Shown: one piece after another, positions 17,435 to 29,498 of the stretch | Layout of the letters: each line of letters opens with the position of its first letter | Position numbering within the stretch: the first letter of the stretch is position 1 | From: CAVSSX01 sp963730735 | Lineage (GTDB): Bacteria; Actinomycetota; Acidimicrobiia; Acidimicrobiales; RAAP-2 | DNA: 64,000 nucleotides | NCBI GenBank assembly: GCA_963730735.1 | Contig: CAVSSX010000007.1 | Location: 1,740,634-1,804,633 of the forward strand | Direction: 5' to 3' | Notes under the pieces: model-generated | What the model was told of the DNA's origin: nothing | The model's input: only the letters and a program-made list of their open reading frames with translations | The model's database searches: none | Translations under genes and position numbers: made by a program

Positions 17435-18035
17435 GTGGCCGAACGCGAGCGCAGTCACAGTCGACCGCTCGGTGGTGTGTTCGTGCCCCACGCCCAGGTC
17501 CTCTCGGCCTCCGACGTCCAACGGGCGATCACCCGCATGGCCCACGAAGTCGCCGAACGCAACGGCGGTCAACGTGACCTGGTCCTGATCGGCCTGCAGA
17601 CCGGCGGCGTCCCGCTGGCCCACCGCATGGCCGAGGTCCTGGCCGAGATCGACGCCGAGCAGGTGGCCGAGGGCGTGGAGTCGGTCGGGAAGCTGCTTGG
17701 TCGGCAGCCTCGACGTGGCCTTCTACCGTGACGACATCGGCCTGCGACCGGTCCTGCCCGAGGCGGCCACCGACATCCCGGTGGACCTGACCGGGCGCAT
17801 CGTGATCCTGGTCGACGACGTCCTGTTCACCGGTCGGACCATCCGGGCGGCCCTCAACGCGCTGAGCGACTACGGCCGGGCCCGGGCCGTGCAACTGGCG
17901 GTCATGGTGGACCGGGGCCACCGCGAGCTGCCCATCCGTCCCGACTACGTGGGCAAGAACCTGCCGACCCGGCGGGAGGAGATGGTCGACGTCAGCGACA
18001 AGGGCGTGGTCATCGGCCTGCTGGAGCCCCGGTGA
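17435..18035 (+). CDS. pyrR: PyrR, pyrimidine operon RNA-binding regulator / uracil phosphoribosyltransferase, one frame break
   Basis: GTG 17435 follows AGGAGGG. The protein binds the leader hairpin described above when UMP is high. LVLIGLQTGGVPLAHRMAEVL is the first conserved segment; at about 17698 (CTGCTTGGTC) an extra T shifts the frame, and after it come VGSLDVAFYRDD and the PRPP-binding motif GRIVILVDDVLFTGRTIRAALNAL, then DRGHRELPIRPDYVGKNLPTRREEMVDV. Repaired length about 199 residues. The stop overlaps the pyrB GTG. Essential motifs are all present, so the break looks like a sequence error. Confidence 0.94.
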
Positions 18036-19141
18036 GCCCGGCGCTGGCCCGCCCGGCCGAGGCGCTCGAGACGGTCCCGACCGCCCGATCGTCGTCCCAC
18101 GGCACCGTGGCCGCACCGGCCGAGGGCCGACCGGCGCTCGGCCGGCACCTCTTGTCGATCGCCGACCTCGGTGCCGAGGGCATCGCCGAGGTCCTGCGGG
18201 TGGCCGAGACGTTCGCCGAGGTCGAGCGGCGGTCCAACCCCAAGGTGCCGACGCTGCGGGGCAAGGCCGTGGCCACCTTGTTCTTCGAAGAGTCGACCCG
18301 GACCCGACTGTCGTTCGAGACGGCGGCCAAGCGGCTCTCGGCCGACGTCCTGTCCTTCAGCGTGGCCAGCTCGTCGGTGAAGAAGGGCGAGTCCCTCCGC
18401 GACACCGTCGAGACGATCGAGGCCATGGGCATCGATGCCCTGATCGTCCGGCACGCCTCGGCCGGTGCCCCTCATCAGGTGGCCCGCTGGACCGATCGGG
18501 CCCGGGTGATCAACGCCGGCGACGGGTGGCACGAGCACCCGACCCAGGCCCTCCTCGACTGCTTCACCGTGCGCCAGGTGCTGGCCGAGCGGGCCGGGGT
18601 GGACCCGGCGGCGGCCGGCGTCGGGGCCTTCGCCGGGCTGCGGGTGCTGATCGTGGGGGACATCCGCCACTCGCGGGTGGCCCGCTCGCAGGTGCTGGCC
18701 TACACGGCCCTCGGGGCGACGGTCACCCTGGCCGCTCCGGGGAGCCTGCTGCCCCCGTCGCTCGAGGGCTGGCCGGTCGAGGTGACCACCGACCTCGACC
18801 GGGCCCTGCCCAACGCCGACGTGGTGTCGCTGCTCCGCCTCCAGGCCGAGCGGGGGAGCGGATCGTTCGTGCCGTCACTGCGCGAGTACACGGCCCACTT
18901 CGGGCTGACCCGGGACCGGGTGTCCCGGCTGGCCGAGGGGGCCGTGGTCACGCATCCCGGCCCGATGGTCCGGGGGGTCGAGATCGCCGGCGACGTCGCC
19001 GACCTGCCCATCGCCGTGGTCACCCGCCAGGTCACCAACGGGGTGGCCGTCCGGATGGCCGTGCTGTTCCTGCTGCTGGCGGCCGAAGGCTCGGTCGACC
19101 AGGTCGTGGGGTCGCCCGAGACGATGGAGGTGGCGGAGTGA
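18032..19141 (+). CDS. pyrB: Aspartate carbamoyltransferase catalytic chain
   Basis: The 369-residue protein forms carbamoyl aspartate in pyrimidine synthesis. The carbamoyl-phosphate motif FFEESTRTRLSFE is followed by SSVKKGESLRDTVETI, LIVRHASAGAPHQVARW, NAGDGWHEHPTQALLD and VMVRGVEIA-type C-terminal elements (HPGPMVRGVEI). The N-terminal 35 residues (EALETVPTARSSSHGTVAAPAEGR) are an extension not found in most family members; a GTG or internal start nearer LGRHLLSIADL is possible. No pyrI is present, as usual in actinobacteria. It overlaps pyrR by four bases. Confidence 0.96.
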   Translation: MSPALARPAEALETVPTARSSSHGTVAAPAEGRPALGRHLLSIADLGAEGIAEVLRVAETFAEVERRSNPKVPTLRGKAVATLFFEESTRTRLSFETAAKRLSADVLSFSVASSSVKKGESLRDTVETIEAMGIDALIVRHASAGAPHQVARWTDRARVINAGDGWHEHPTQALLDCFTVRQVLAERAGVDPAAAGVGAFAGLRVLIVGDIRHSRVARSQVLAYTALGATVTLAAPGSLLPPSLEGWPVEVTTDLDRALPNADVVSLLRLQAERGSGSFVPSLREYTAHFGLTRDRVSRLAEGAVVTHPGPMVRGVEIAGDVADLPIAVVTRQVTNGVAVRMAVLFLLLAAEGSVDQVVGSPETMEVAE

Positions 19142-19160
19142 CGGAGGTGGCGGAGTGACG
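19127..19160 (+). repeat. Perfect 17-base tandem duplication at the pyrB/pyrC junction
   Basis: GAGGTGGCGGAGTGACG occurs twice back to back (19127-19143 and 19144-19160). Each copy carries a GGAGG-like ribosome site plus GTGA, so the duplication moved the pyrC start away from the pyrB stop and duplicated the coupling signal. It encodes the last residues of PyrB in the first copy. Confidence 0.85.
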
Positions 19161-20513
19161 ATGCCGGGCCGGCCGACGACGGTCGTCATCCGGGGGGGCA
19201 CGGTCCTCGACGGCGGCCATGAGCCCCGTCGGGCCGACGTGGCCGTGACCGACGGCGTGGTGACGGCGGTCGGGTCCGACCTGACGGTCCCGGCCGGGGC
19301 CACGGTCCTCGACGCCGGAGGCTGCCTGGTCGGGCCGGGTCTGGTCGACCTGCACACGCACCTGCGCCAGCCAGGCCGGGAGGAGGCCGAGACGGTGGCC
19401 ACCGGGGCCCGGGCGGCGGCCCTCGGTGGGTACACGGCCGTGGTGGCCATGCCCAACACCGAACCGGCGATCGACTCGGCCGGCACCGCCCGCGAGGTGC
19501 TCGATCTCGGGCGCGACGCCCTGGCCGAGGTGGCGGTGGCCGGGGCCATCACCGTCGACCGGGCCGGTGAGCGACTGGCCCCCATGGGGGAGTTGGCCGC
19601 CCTCGGGGTGCGGATCTTCACCGACGACGGGAGCGGCGTCCAGGACGGGGGGCTCATGCGCCGGGCGTTCGACTACGCCAAGGGGCTCGGGGTGCTGCTG
19701 GCCCAGCACTGCGAGGACTGCGCTCTGGCCGCCGGCGGGGCGATGCACGAGGGGGCCTGGTCGAGCCGCCTCGGGATCCCGGGCATGCCGGCGGCGGCCG
19801 AGGAGGCCATGGTGGCCCGGGACCTGGCCCTGGTGCGCCAGACCGGGGCCCCGGTCCACTTCCTCCACCTCTCGACGGCCGGGTCGGTGGCGCTCGTGCG
19901 CCAGGCCAAGGCCGAGGGTCTGGCGGTGACCGCCGAGGCGGCGCCGCACCACCTGGCCCTCACCGACGCCCTGGTGGCCGGCTACGACCCGGTCTTCAAG
20001 GTGAACCCGCCGCTGCGGGCCGACGCCGACGTCGAGGCGGTCAAGGCCGGCCTGTGCGACGGCACCATCGACGCCATCGCCACCGACCACGCCCCGCACA
20101 CCCCCGAGGCCAAGGAGGCCCCCTTCGACCAGGCGCCGCCGGGGATGCTCGGGCTCGAGACGGCGCTGGCCGTGGCCTTCACCGAACTCTTGGAGCACGA
20201 CGTGCACGATCCTGGTCATCTCTCGGCCCGGGCCCTGTGGGGCCTCCTCTCGTGGCAGCCGGCGGCCATCGCCGGCCTCGATCCGGCCGCACCCCGGATC
20301 GGCGGCCACTCGGGCCACGGGGGCCCGGTGGCGGTCGGCGCCGACGCCAACCTGTGCGTCGTCGACCCCACGGCCACCTGGACCGTGGACGCATCGGCGC
20401 TGGCCAGTCGGAGTCGCAACACCCCCTACGCCGGGCGAAGCCTGGTCGGTCGGGTGCGCCACACCGTGCTGCGGGGCGAGCCCGTGGTCGTCGACGCCGA
20501 GGCCCAGCGATGA
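19155..20513 (+). CDS. pyrC: Dihydroorotase
   Basis: The 452-residue class I amidohydrolase interconverts carbamoyl aspartate and dihydroorotate. Metal ligands are visible in GLVDLHTHLRQPGREE (HxH), in the barrel His residues at PVHFLHLSTAGS and EAAPHHLALTD, and in IDAIATDHAPHTPEAKE (Asp). MPNTEPAID and FKVNPPLR are typical substrate-binding segments. Start GTG 19155 lies in the second copy of the 17-base duplication; ATG 19161 is an alternative only two codons later. The stop overlaps the carA ATG. It is intact. Confidence 0.96.
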   Translation: MTMPGRPTTVVIRGGTVLDGGHEPRRADVAVTDGVVTAVGSDLTVPAGATVLDAGGCLVGPGLVDLHTHLRQPGREEAETVATGARAAALGGYTAVVAMPNTEPAIDSAGTAREVLDLGRDALAEVAVAGAITVDRAGERLAPMGELAALGVRIFTDDGSGVQDGGLMRRAFDYAKGLGVLLAQHCEDCALAAGGAMHEGAWSSRLGIPGMPAAAEEAMVARDLALVRQTGAPVHFLHLSTAGSVALVRQAKAEGLAVTAEAAPHHLALTDALVAGYDPVFKVNPPLRADADVEAVKAGLCDGTIDAIATDHAPHTPEAKEAPFDQAPPGMLGLETALAVAFTELLEHDVHDPGHLSARALWGLLSWQPAAIAGLDPAAPRIGGHSGHGGPVAVGADANLCVVDPTATWTVDASALASRSRNTPYAGRSLVGRVRHTVLRGEPVVVDAEAQR

Positions 20514-21637
20514 GCCCGGCCCTGCTCCCGATCACCCGGGCGGTCATCGGGCCGCGACGTCCGGCGCTGCTGGTCCTGGCGGACGGGGAGCTCTTCGAGG
20601 GCGAGGCCGCCGGCGCCCAGCCCCCGAGCGGCGTGACCACCGGCGAGCTGGTCTTCAACACCGCCCTCTCGGGCTACCAGGAGGTGCTCACCGACCCCTC
20701 CTACGCCGGGCAGGTCATCGCCTTCACCTACCCCCACATCGGCAACTACGGGACCAACGGACAGGACGACGAAGCCAGCCAGCCGTTCTGTCGGGGCCTG
20801 GTCGTTCGGGACCTGACCGATCCGCCCAGCAACTGGCGCTCGAGCCTCGGGCTCGAGGAGTTCCTGTCCCGCCACGGCGTGCCGGCCATCACCGGCGTCG
20901 ACACCCGGCGCCTGACCCGGCACCTGCGCGACCGCGGGGCCATGCCCGGGGCCTTCGGCACGGCCGAGGCGTCGGTGCTGCTGGCGGCGGCCCAGGGCGC
21001 GCCGGGCACCGACGGTCACGATCTGGTCTCGGAGGTCACCACGGCCGTCGCCTACACCCGTGGCGACGGGCCCCGCCGGGTGGTGGCCTACGACTTCGGG
21101 GTCAAGGAGACCATGCTGGCCCAGCTGGGTCGGCTGGCCACGGTGACCGTGGTGCCGGCGTCGACCCCGGCCGACGAGGTGCTGGCCCGCCAGCCCGACG
21201 GGGTCTTTCTGTCGAACGGCCCGGGTGATCCCGCCGCCCTGCCCGGCCCGACGGCGGCCGTGGCCGCCCTGCTCGGCCGGGTGCCGATCTTCGGGATCTG
21301 TCTCGGCCACCAGATCCTGGCCACGGCGCTCGGCGGGACCACCTACAAGCTGCCCTTCGGGCACCACGGCAGCAACCACCCGGTGCGCCGCCTGGCCACC
21401 GGGCAGATCGAGGTGACCAGCCAGAACCACAACTACGCCGTGACCGACGTGCCGGGGGCCGAGGTCACCCACCGCAACCTGAACGACGGGGTGGTCGAGG
21501 GCATCGCCGCCCCGTCGGCCGGCGCCTTCTCGGTGCAGTACCACCCCGAGGCGGGCCCCGGGCCCCACGACGCCCGCTATCTCTTCGCCGAGTTCTCGGC
21601 CCTCATGGACGCCGGCCTACCGGCCGGACGGAGCTAG
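20510..21637 (+). CDS. carA: Carbamoyl-phosphate synthase small (glutaminase) subunit
   Basis: The 375-residue protein hydrolyses glutamine and passes ammonia to CarB. The N-terminal domain has ELVFNTALSGYQEVLTDPSY and ITFTYPHIGNYG-like IAFTYPHIGNYG. The triad glutaminase shows FLSNGPGDP, FGICLGHQILA (nucleophile Cys), GSNHPVR, VTSQNHNYAV and FSVQYHPEAGPGPHDA (His, Glu). The start is ATG 20510 overlapping the pyrC stop. carB begins two bases after the stop. It is intact. Confidence 0.97.
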   Translation: MSPALLPITRAVIGPRRPALLVLADGELFEGEAAGAQPPSGVTTGELVFNTALSGYQEVLTDPSYAGQVIAFTYPHIGNYGTNGQDDEASQPFCRGLVVRDLTDPPSNWRSSLGLEEFLSRHGVPAITGVDTRRLTRHLRDRGAMPGAFGTAEASVLLAAAQGAPGTDGHDLVSEVTTAVAYTRGDGPRRVVAYDFGVKETMLAQLGRLATVTVVPASTPADEVLARQPDGVFLSNGPGDPAALPGPTAAVAALLGRVPIFGICLGHQILATALGGTTYKLPFGHHGSNHPVRRLATGQIEVTSQNHNYAVTDVPGAEVTHRNLNDGVVEGIAAPSAGAFSVQYHPEAGPGPHDARYLFAEFSALMDAGLPAGRS

Positions 21638-21639
21638 CC

Positions 21640-24987
<3,348 letters not shown>

Positions 24988-25008
24988 CGCTCGGCCCACG
25001 CCGGCCCC

Positions 25009-26007
25009 GTGGCGCACGTCGGCCCGGTCGACGGACCCGACGCCGCGGCCGGTCGGCGCACCGTGAGCCCGGGCCTGCGGCGGCCGGTCGACCTGTCCTG
25101 TGCCGTGGGCTCGGTCAGCCTGCCGAGCCCGGTGATGACGGCGTCGGGCACCTCGGGTCACGGCGCCGAGCTGGCCGCCTACGGCGACCTGTCGGCCCTC
25201 GGGGCCGTGGTCGTGAAGTCCCTCAGCGCCGAGCCGTGGCCCGGGAACCCGGCCCCGAGGGTCCGCGAGGTGGCGGCCGGGATGCTCAACAGCGTCGGCC
25301 TGCAGGGTCCGGGCGTGGCCGCCTGGATCGACCACGACCTCCCGGCGCTGGCCGCCACGGGGGCCCGGGTGGTGGCCAGCATCTGGGGCCGGACGGTGGC
25401 CGACTTCGCCCGGGCGGCGGCCGACCTGGCCAGCGCGCCACCGGACCTGTCGGCCTCGATCGTGGCCGTCGAGGTCAACATCAGCTGCCCCAACGTCGAG
25501 GACCGCTCCCGGATGTTCGCCCACTCGCCGACGGCGACGGCCGAGGTCCTGGCGGCCACCGAGTGCGGGCTGCCCCGCTGGGCCAAGCTCAGCCCGAACG
25601 TGGCCGACGTGGTGGAGATCGCCGACGCCGCCCTGGGCGCCGGTGCCGAGGCGTTGACGCTGGTCAACACGTTGCTCGGCATGGTCGTCGACCCGACCAC
25701 GGCCCGGCCGGTGCTGGGTGCCGGGGGAGGGGGCCTGTCGGGCCCGGCCGTCCACCCGGTGGCCGTGCGGGCGGTGTGGGAGTGCCGGACGGCCTTTCCC
25801 GGCGCCCCGATCGTGGGCGTGGGCGGGGTGCTGTCGGGGGCCGACGCGGTGGAGCTGCTGGCCGCCGGGGCCGACGCCGTGCAGGTGGGCACGGCGACCT
25901 TCGCCGACCCCGGGGCGCCATGGCGCATCGCCGCCGAGATCGAGCGGTGGTGCCGCCGGCACCGGGTGCACTCGCTGCGCCAGCTGCGGGCGGCGAGAGG
26001 GTCGTGA
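25009..26007 (+). CDS. pyrD: Dihydroorotate dehydrogenase, class 1-type
   Basis: The 332-residue FMN (beta/alpha)8 enzyme oxidises dihydroorotate. The class 1 features are LPSPVMTASGTSGHGAELA, the substrate loop AAGMLNSVGLQGPG, and the catalytic cysteine in VEVNISCPNVEDRS; class 2 membrane-type enzymes would have Ser there. The C-terminal FMN phosphate site reads PIVGVGGVLSGADAVELLAAGADAVQVGTA. It looks like the 1B catalytic subunit, which normally needs the Fe-S/FAD partner PyrK, but no pyrK is in the cluster. GTG 25009 is the start used here; the first ~20 residues are not conserved. Confidence 0.9.
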   Translation: MAHVGPVDGPDAAAGRRTVSPGLRRPVDLSCAVGSVSLPSPVMTASGTSGHGAELAAYGDLSALGAVVVKSLSAEPWPGNPAPRVREVAAGMLNSVGLQGPGVAAWIDHDLPALAATGARVVASIWGRTVADFARAAADLASAPPDLSASIVAVEVNISCPNVEDRSRMFAHSPTATAEVLAATECGLPRWAKLSPNVADVVEIADAALGAGAEALTLVNTLLGMVVDPTTARPVLGAGGGGLSGPAVHPVAVRAVWECRTAFPGAPIVGVGGVLSGADAVELLAAGADAVQVGTATFADPGAPWRIAAEIERWCRRHRVHSLRQLRAARGS

Positions 26008-26034
26008 CGGTCGACGAGGGAAGGGGCACGGGAC

Positions 26035-26916
26035 ATGGGTGAGCGACAGGCGGGCGACGGTGTGGAACCCCGTCGGCCCTTCGGCGTGCGGTTGCTCGAG
26101 GCCGTGGCCGACACCGGCCCGCTGTGCGCCGGGATCGATCCGTCGGCCGCCCTGCTGGCGGCGTGGGGCCTGCCCGACGACGCCGATGGCCTGGCCCGTT
26201 TCGGCCAGCGCTGCGTCGAGGCGTTCGCCGGTGCCGTGCCGGTGGTCAAGCCCCAGGTGGCGTTCTTCGAGCGGCACGGGGCCGCCGGCCTGGCCGTGCT
26301 GGAGCAACTGATCGCCGAGGCCCGCCACGCCGGTCTCTTGGTGATCGCCGACGCCAAGCGGGGGGACATCGACTCGACGGCGGCGGCCTACGCCGACGCC
26401 TGGCTCGGCGCCGCCAGCCCCTTCGCCCCCGACGCCGTGACCGTCACCCCGTACCTCGGGCTGGGGGCGCTGCGCCCGGTGACCGACGCCGCCCGGGCCA
26501 ACGGCCGGGGGGTGTTCGTCGTCGTCCGTTCGTCGAACCCCGAGGGCCGGACCCTCCAGGAGGCGGTGACGGCCGGCGGGTCCTCGGTCGAGGACGCCCT
26601 GTTGGCCGAGGTGGCGGCCCTGAACCAGGCCGAGCGGGCGGCCGGGGCCGGGTTCGGTTCCTGCGGGGCGGTGGTCGGGGCGACCCTGGCCCCCTCGGCC
26701 TTCGACCTGGCCGGTCTGGGCGGCCCCATCCTGGCCCCCGGGGTCGGTGCCCAGGGGGCGACCCCGGCCGACGCCGCCCGGCTCTTCGCCGGGTGCCGGG
26801 CCGGTTCCGTCCTGCCCAACGTCTCTCGATCGGTGCTCGACGCCGGCCCCGGGGTGGCCTCGCTGCGGGCCGCAGCGCTGGTCGTTCGCGATGCGGTCGC
26901 GTCCGCTTCGGTGTGA
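26035..26916 (+). CDS. pyrF: Orotidine 5'-phosphate decarboxylase (long, PyrF type 2)
   Basis: The 293-residue enzyme carries out the last step of UMP synthesis. The catalytic Lys/Asp array is in LLVIADAKRGDIDSTAAAYA; the N-terminal GPLCAGIDPS and the phosphate site ILAPGVGAQGATPAD complete the TIM barrel. Its length and the KRGDI context match the group common in actinobacteria and myxobacteria. It follows pyrD by 27 bases and is the last gene of the pyr operon. After it comes a promoter for mihF. Confidence 0.94.
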   Translation: MGERQAGDGVEPRRPFGVRLLEAVADTGPLCAGIDPSAALLAAWGLPDDADGLARFGQRCVEAFAGAVPVVKPQVAFFERHGAAGLAVLEQLIAEARHAGLLVIADAKRGDIDSTAAAYADAWLGAASPFAPDAVTVTPYLGLGALRPVTDAARANGRGVFVVVRSSNPEGRTLQEAVTAGGSSVEDALLAEVAALNQAERAAGAGFGSCGAVVGATLAPSAFDLAGLGGPILAPGVGAQGATPADAARLFAGCRAGSVLPNVSRSVLDAGPGVASLRAAALVVRDAVASASV

Positions 26917-26941
26917 CCTGGCCCCAGTGAGGCGCTATCGT
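26912..26941 (+). promoter_or_regulatory. Promoter of mihF (TGTGAC...TATCGT), predicted leaderless
   Basis: A -35-like TGTGAC (26912-26917), an 18-base spacer and TATCGT (26936-26941) sit just upstream of ATG 26949. The -10 ends seven bases before the start codon and no ribosome site is present, so the mRNA should be leaderless. Confidence 0.55.
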
Positions 26942-26948
26942 CTCCGCC

Positions 26949-27266
26949 ATGCCGCAACCGCCAGCACTCACCCCCGAGCAGCGTCAGGCTGCACTTCAGA
27001 AGGCCGCGCTGGTCCGCCGCGAGCGGGCCGAGGTCAAGGAGAAGCTGAAGCTGGGTTCGCTCAGCCTGGCCGAACTCCTCAAGACTGCCGAGACCGACGA
27101 GACCGTCGGCAAGATGAAGGTCGTGTCGGTCCTCGAGTCGCTGCCGGGCCTGGGCAAGGTCAAGGCCCGCCGGCTCATGGAGACCGTCGGCATCAGCGAG
27201 AGCCGCCGACTGCAGGGCCTCGGCGCCAAGCAGCGGGCCGAGCTGCTCAAAGAGACTGCACACTGA
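26949..27266 (+). CDS. mihF: Actinobacterial integration host factor (mIHF)
   Basis: The 105-residue nucleoid protein is the actinobacterial mIHF/sIHF, unrelated to HU/IHF of proteobacteria. It reads LTPEQRQAALQKAALVRRERAEVKEKLK (basic long helix), KMKVVSVLESLPGLGKVKARRLMETVGI (helix-hairpin-helix/H2TH DNA-binding part) and RRLQGLGAKQRAELL. It shapes DNA and is essential in mycobacteria. The position before gmk-rpoZ-coaBC-metK is the standard actinobacterial order. Confidence 0.95.
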   Translation: MPQPPALTPEQRQAALQKAALVRRERAEVKEKLKLGSLSLAELLKTAETDETVGKMKVVSVLESLPGLGKVKARRLMETVGISESRRLQGLGAKQRAELLKETAH

Positions 27267-27279
27267 CCCACTGATCTTC

Positions 27280-27837
27280 GTGCTGAGCGGGCCCGGTGGG
27301 GCCGGCAAGGGCACGGTGGTCGAACGGCTGGTCGCCGACGATCCGACCTTGTGGTTGTCCCGGTCGTGGACGACCCGGGCCCGCCGGCCCGGCGAGTCCG
27401 ACGGGTCCTACGTCTTCGTCGACCGCGACACCTTCGAGCGCCACATCGAGGCCGGGGGCTTCCTCGAGTGGACCGAGTTCCTCGGCAATCTCTACGGCAC
27501 CCCGACGCCGACGGCCCCCGACGGCTGCGACGTGGTGCTCGAGATCGAGCTCGACGGGGCCCGGCAGATCATGGCGCTCGAGCCCGAGGCGGTGGTGATC
27601 CTGTTGGAGCCACCGTCACCCGAGGTGCAGGCGGCCCGCCTGGCCGGTCGGGGGGACAGCCCCGAGGCCGTCGAGCGTCGCCTGGCCAAGGGCCGCGAGG
27701 AGCTGACGACGGGGCGGGAGATGACCGACCGCATCGTGGTCAACGACGACCTTGCTACGGCGGTAGCCCAGGTGGCCGGTATAGTGGAGGCCGCTCGTGC
27801 CAGCCGGCGCGGCGCACGACCCGAAGAGGACGCTTGA
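27280..27837 (+). CDS. gmk: Guanylate kinase
   Basis: Phosphorylates GMP to GDP. The P-loop FVLSGPGGAGKGT has Gly where most family members have Ser (GPSGAGK). SRSWTTRARRPGESDGSYVFVD and LEWTEFLGNLYGTP are the GMP-binding segments, and VVLEIELDGARQIM holds the Asp. I give GTG 27280 as start, but this leaves no residue before LSGP; CTG 27271 (LIFVLSGPGG) would supply the missing first beta strand and is probably the true start. The stop overlaps rpoZ (TGATG). Confidence 0.93.
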   Translation: MLSGPGGAGKGTVVERLVADDPTLWLSRSWTTRARRPGESDGSYVFVDRDTFERHIEAGGFLEWTEFLGNLYGTPTPTAPDGCDVVLEIELDGARQIMALEPEAVVILLEPPSPEVQAARLAGRGDSPEAVERRLAKGREELTTGREMTDRIVVNDDLATAVAQVAGIVEAARASRRGARPEEDA

Positions 27838-28199
27838 TGGCCCAAGGCCGCAACACCCTGATGGACCCGCCGATCGAGGACCTCCTCGACAAGGTCGACT
27901 CGAAGTTCACACTGGTGGCCCTGGGCTCGATGCGAGCCCGCCAGGTCAACGCCTACTACAACAGCCTGGGTGAGGGGCTCGGACGGGTGGTCCCGCCGCA
28001 GGTGACCTCGGTCTCGGGCAAGCCCCTCTCGATCGCCTTCGAGGAGGTGGCGGCGGGTAAGGCCGTCTACAGCCGCCCCGATCCCGAGGAAGAGGCGGCC
28101 GCCGAGGCCGCCGCCCTGGCCGACGCCGAGGCCGCCGGGTTGATCGAGGTGCCGGCGCTGACCGACGTCGAGCCCGACCCGGGTCCCTCCGCCAGCTAG
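27837..28199 (+). CDS. rpoZ: DNA-directed RNA polymerase omega subunit
   Basis: A 120-residue small subunit that helps fold beta-prime. The conserved part is DPPIEDLLDKVDSKFTLVALGSMRARQVNAYYNSLGEGLG, with the helix SKFTLVALGSMRARQVN corresponding to the family signature, and later PLSIAFEEVAAGKAVY. The C-terminal 40 residues are an Ala/Glu/Asp-rich tail, longer than in E. coli and normal for actinobacteria. Start ATG 27837 is coupled to gmk. Confidence 0.94.
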   Translation: MAQGRNTLMDPPIEDLLDKVDSKFTLVALGSMRARQVNAYYNSLGEGLGRVVPPQVTSVSGKPLSIAFEEVAAGKAVYSRPDPEEEAAAEAAALADAEAAGLIEVPALTDVEPDPGPSAS

Positions 28200-28234
28200 T
28201 CGGGCTCCGGCTCGATCGACGGAGCCGAACGACC

Positions 28235-29498
28235 ATGGGCCGTTCCCCGCACGCCACCACCTCTTCGGGCCCCACTCGACGGGTCGTCCTCGGCGTCTGC
28301 GGTGGGATCGCCGCCTACAAGGCGGTCGACGTGTGCCGCCAGCTGGTCGACGCCGGGGTCCACGTCGTGCCGGTGCTGTCCGACAACGCCCAGCGGTTCG
28401 TCGGCCAGGTCACGTTCTCGGCCCTCGCGTCCGAGCCCGTCCAGACCAGCCTCTGGGACGAGCGCTCGCCCATCCCGCACACAGTGCTCGGCCAGACGGC
28501 CGACGTCGTGGTGGTCGCCCCGGCGACCGCCGACTTCCTGGCCCGCTACGCCGCCGGCATGGCCGACGACCTGCTCACGGCCACCCTGCTCGCCACCCGG
28601 GCGCCGGTGGTGGTCTGCCCGGCCATGCACACCGAGATGTGGGAGCACCCTTCGGTGGTCGACAACCTGGCCCGCCTGGCCGGCCGGGGCGTCGTGGTCG
28701 TGCCACCCGAGGACGGGCGCCTGGCCGGCGGTGACTCGGGGACCGGCCGCCTGGCCGACCCCTCGGTGATCGTCGACCGGGTCCTCGCCGTGCTGGCCGG
28801 CACCGGGCCGGCCCAGGACCTGGCCGGGCGCTCGGTGGTCGTGAGTGCCGGCGGGACCCGTGAGCCGCTCGACCCGGTGCGCTTCTTGACCAACCGCTCG
28901 TCGGGCAAGCAGGGCCACGCCCTGGCCGACGGCGGCGGCCCGTCGGGGAGCGGCGGTGACCCTGGTCACGGCCTCGGCGCTCGGCGTGCCCGACGACGTG
29001 GCGGCCCGGGTCGACCTGCGGCCGGTCGAGACGGCGGCCGAGATGGAAGCGGCGATGGTCGAGGTGGCGGCCCGGGCGGATGTGGTGGTGATGGCGGCGG
29101 CGGTGGCCGACTTCCGGCCCAAGGCCCCGTCGGGCCACAAGTTGGCCAAGGACGACGGGGTCCCCGACATCGTCCTCGAGCCGACCCCCGACATCCTGGC
29201 GGCCCTGGGTCGGGCCCGCCGGCCCGGCCAGATCCTGGTCGGCTTCGCCGCCGAGACGAACGACGCCCTCGAGCGGGGTCGGCGCAAGCTCGAGCGCAAG
29301 GGGGTCGACCTGCTGGTGGTGAACGACGTCACCGTCCCCGGCGCCGGCTTCGACCACGACACGAACATCGTGACCATCCTCGACGTCGAGGGGGGCCGCC
29401 AGGAGGTGCCGCTGACCACTAAGGCGGCGGTGGGCGACGCCGTCTTGGATAGGGTGGTCGCTCGGCTCGAACCAGGAAGGACCGACCAGATCCCGTGA
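28235..29498 (+). CDS. coaBC: Bifunctional phosphopantothenoylcysteine decarboxylase/synthetase, one frame break
   Basis: Coenzyme A synthesis. The CoaC half is an FMN flavoprotein: VVLGVCGGIAAYKAVDVCRQL, VVVAPATADFLARYAAGMADDLLT and the substrate motif VCPAMHTEMWEHP. The CoaB half carries VVVSAGGTREPLDPVRFLTNRSSGKQGHALA, then an extra base near 28931; skipping it gives DAAARRGAAVTLVTAS, followed by MAAAVADFRPK, HKLAKDDGVP, VGFAAET and LLVVNDV. Repaired length about 420 residues. The stop overlaps metK GTG. All motifs survive on both sides of the break. Confidence 0.94.
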
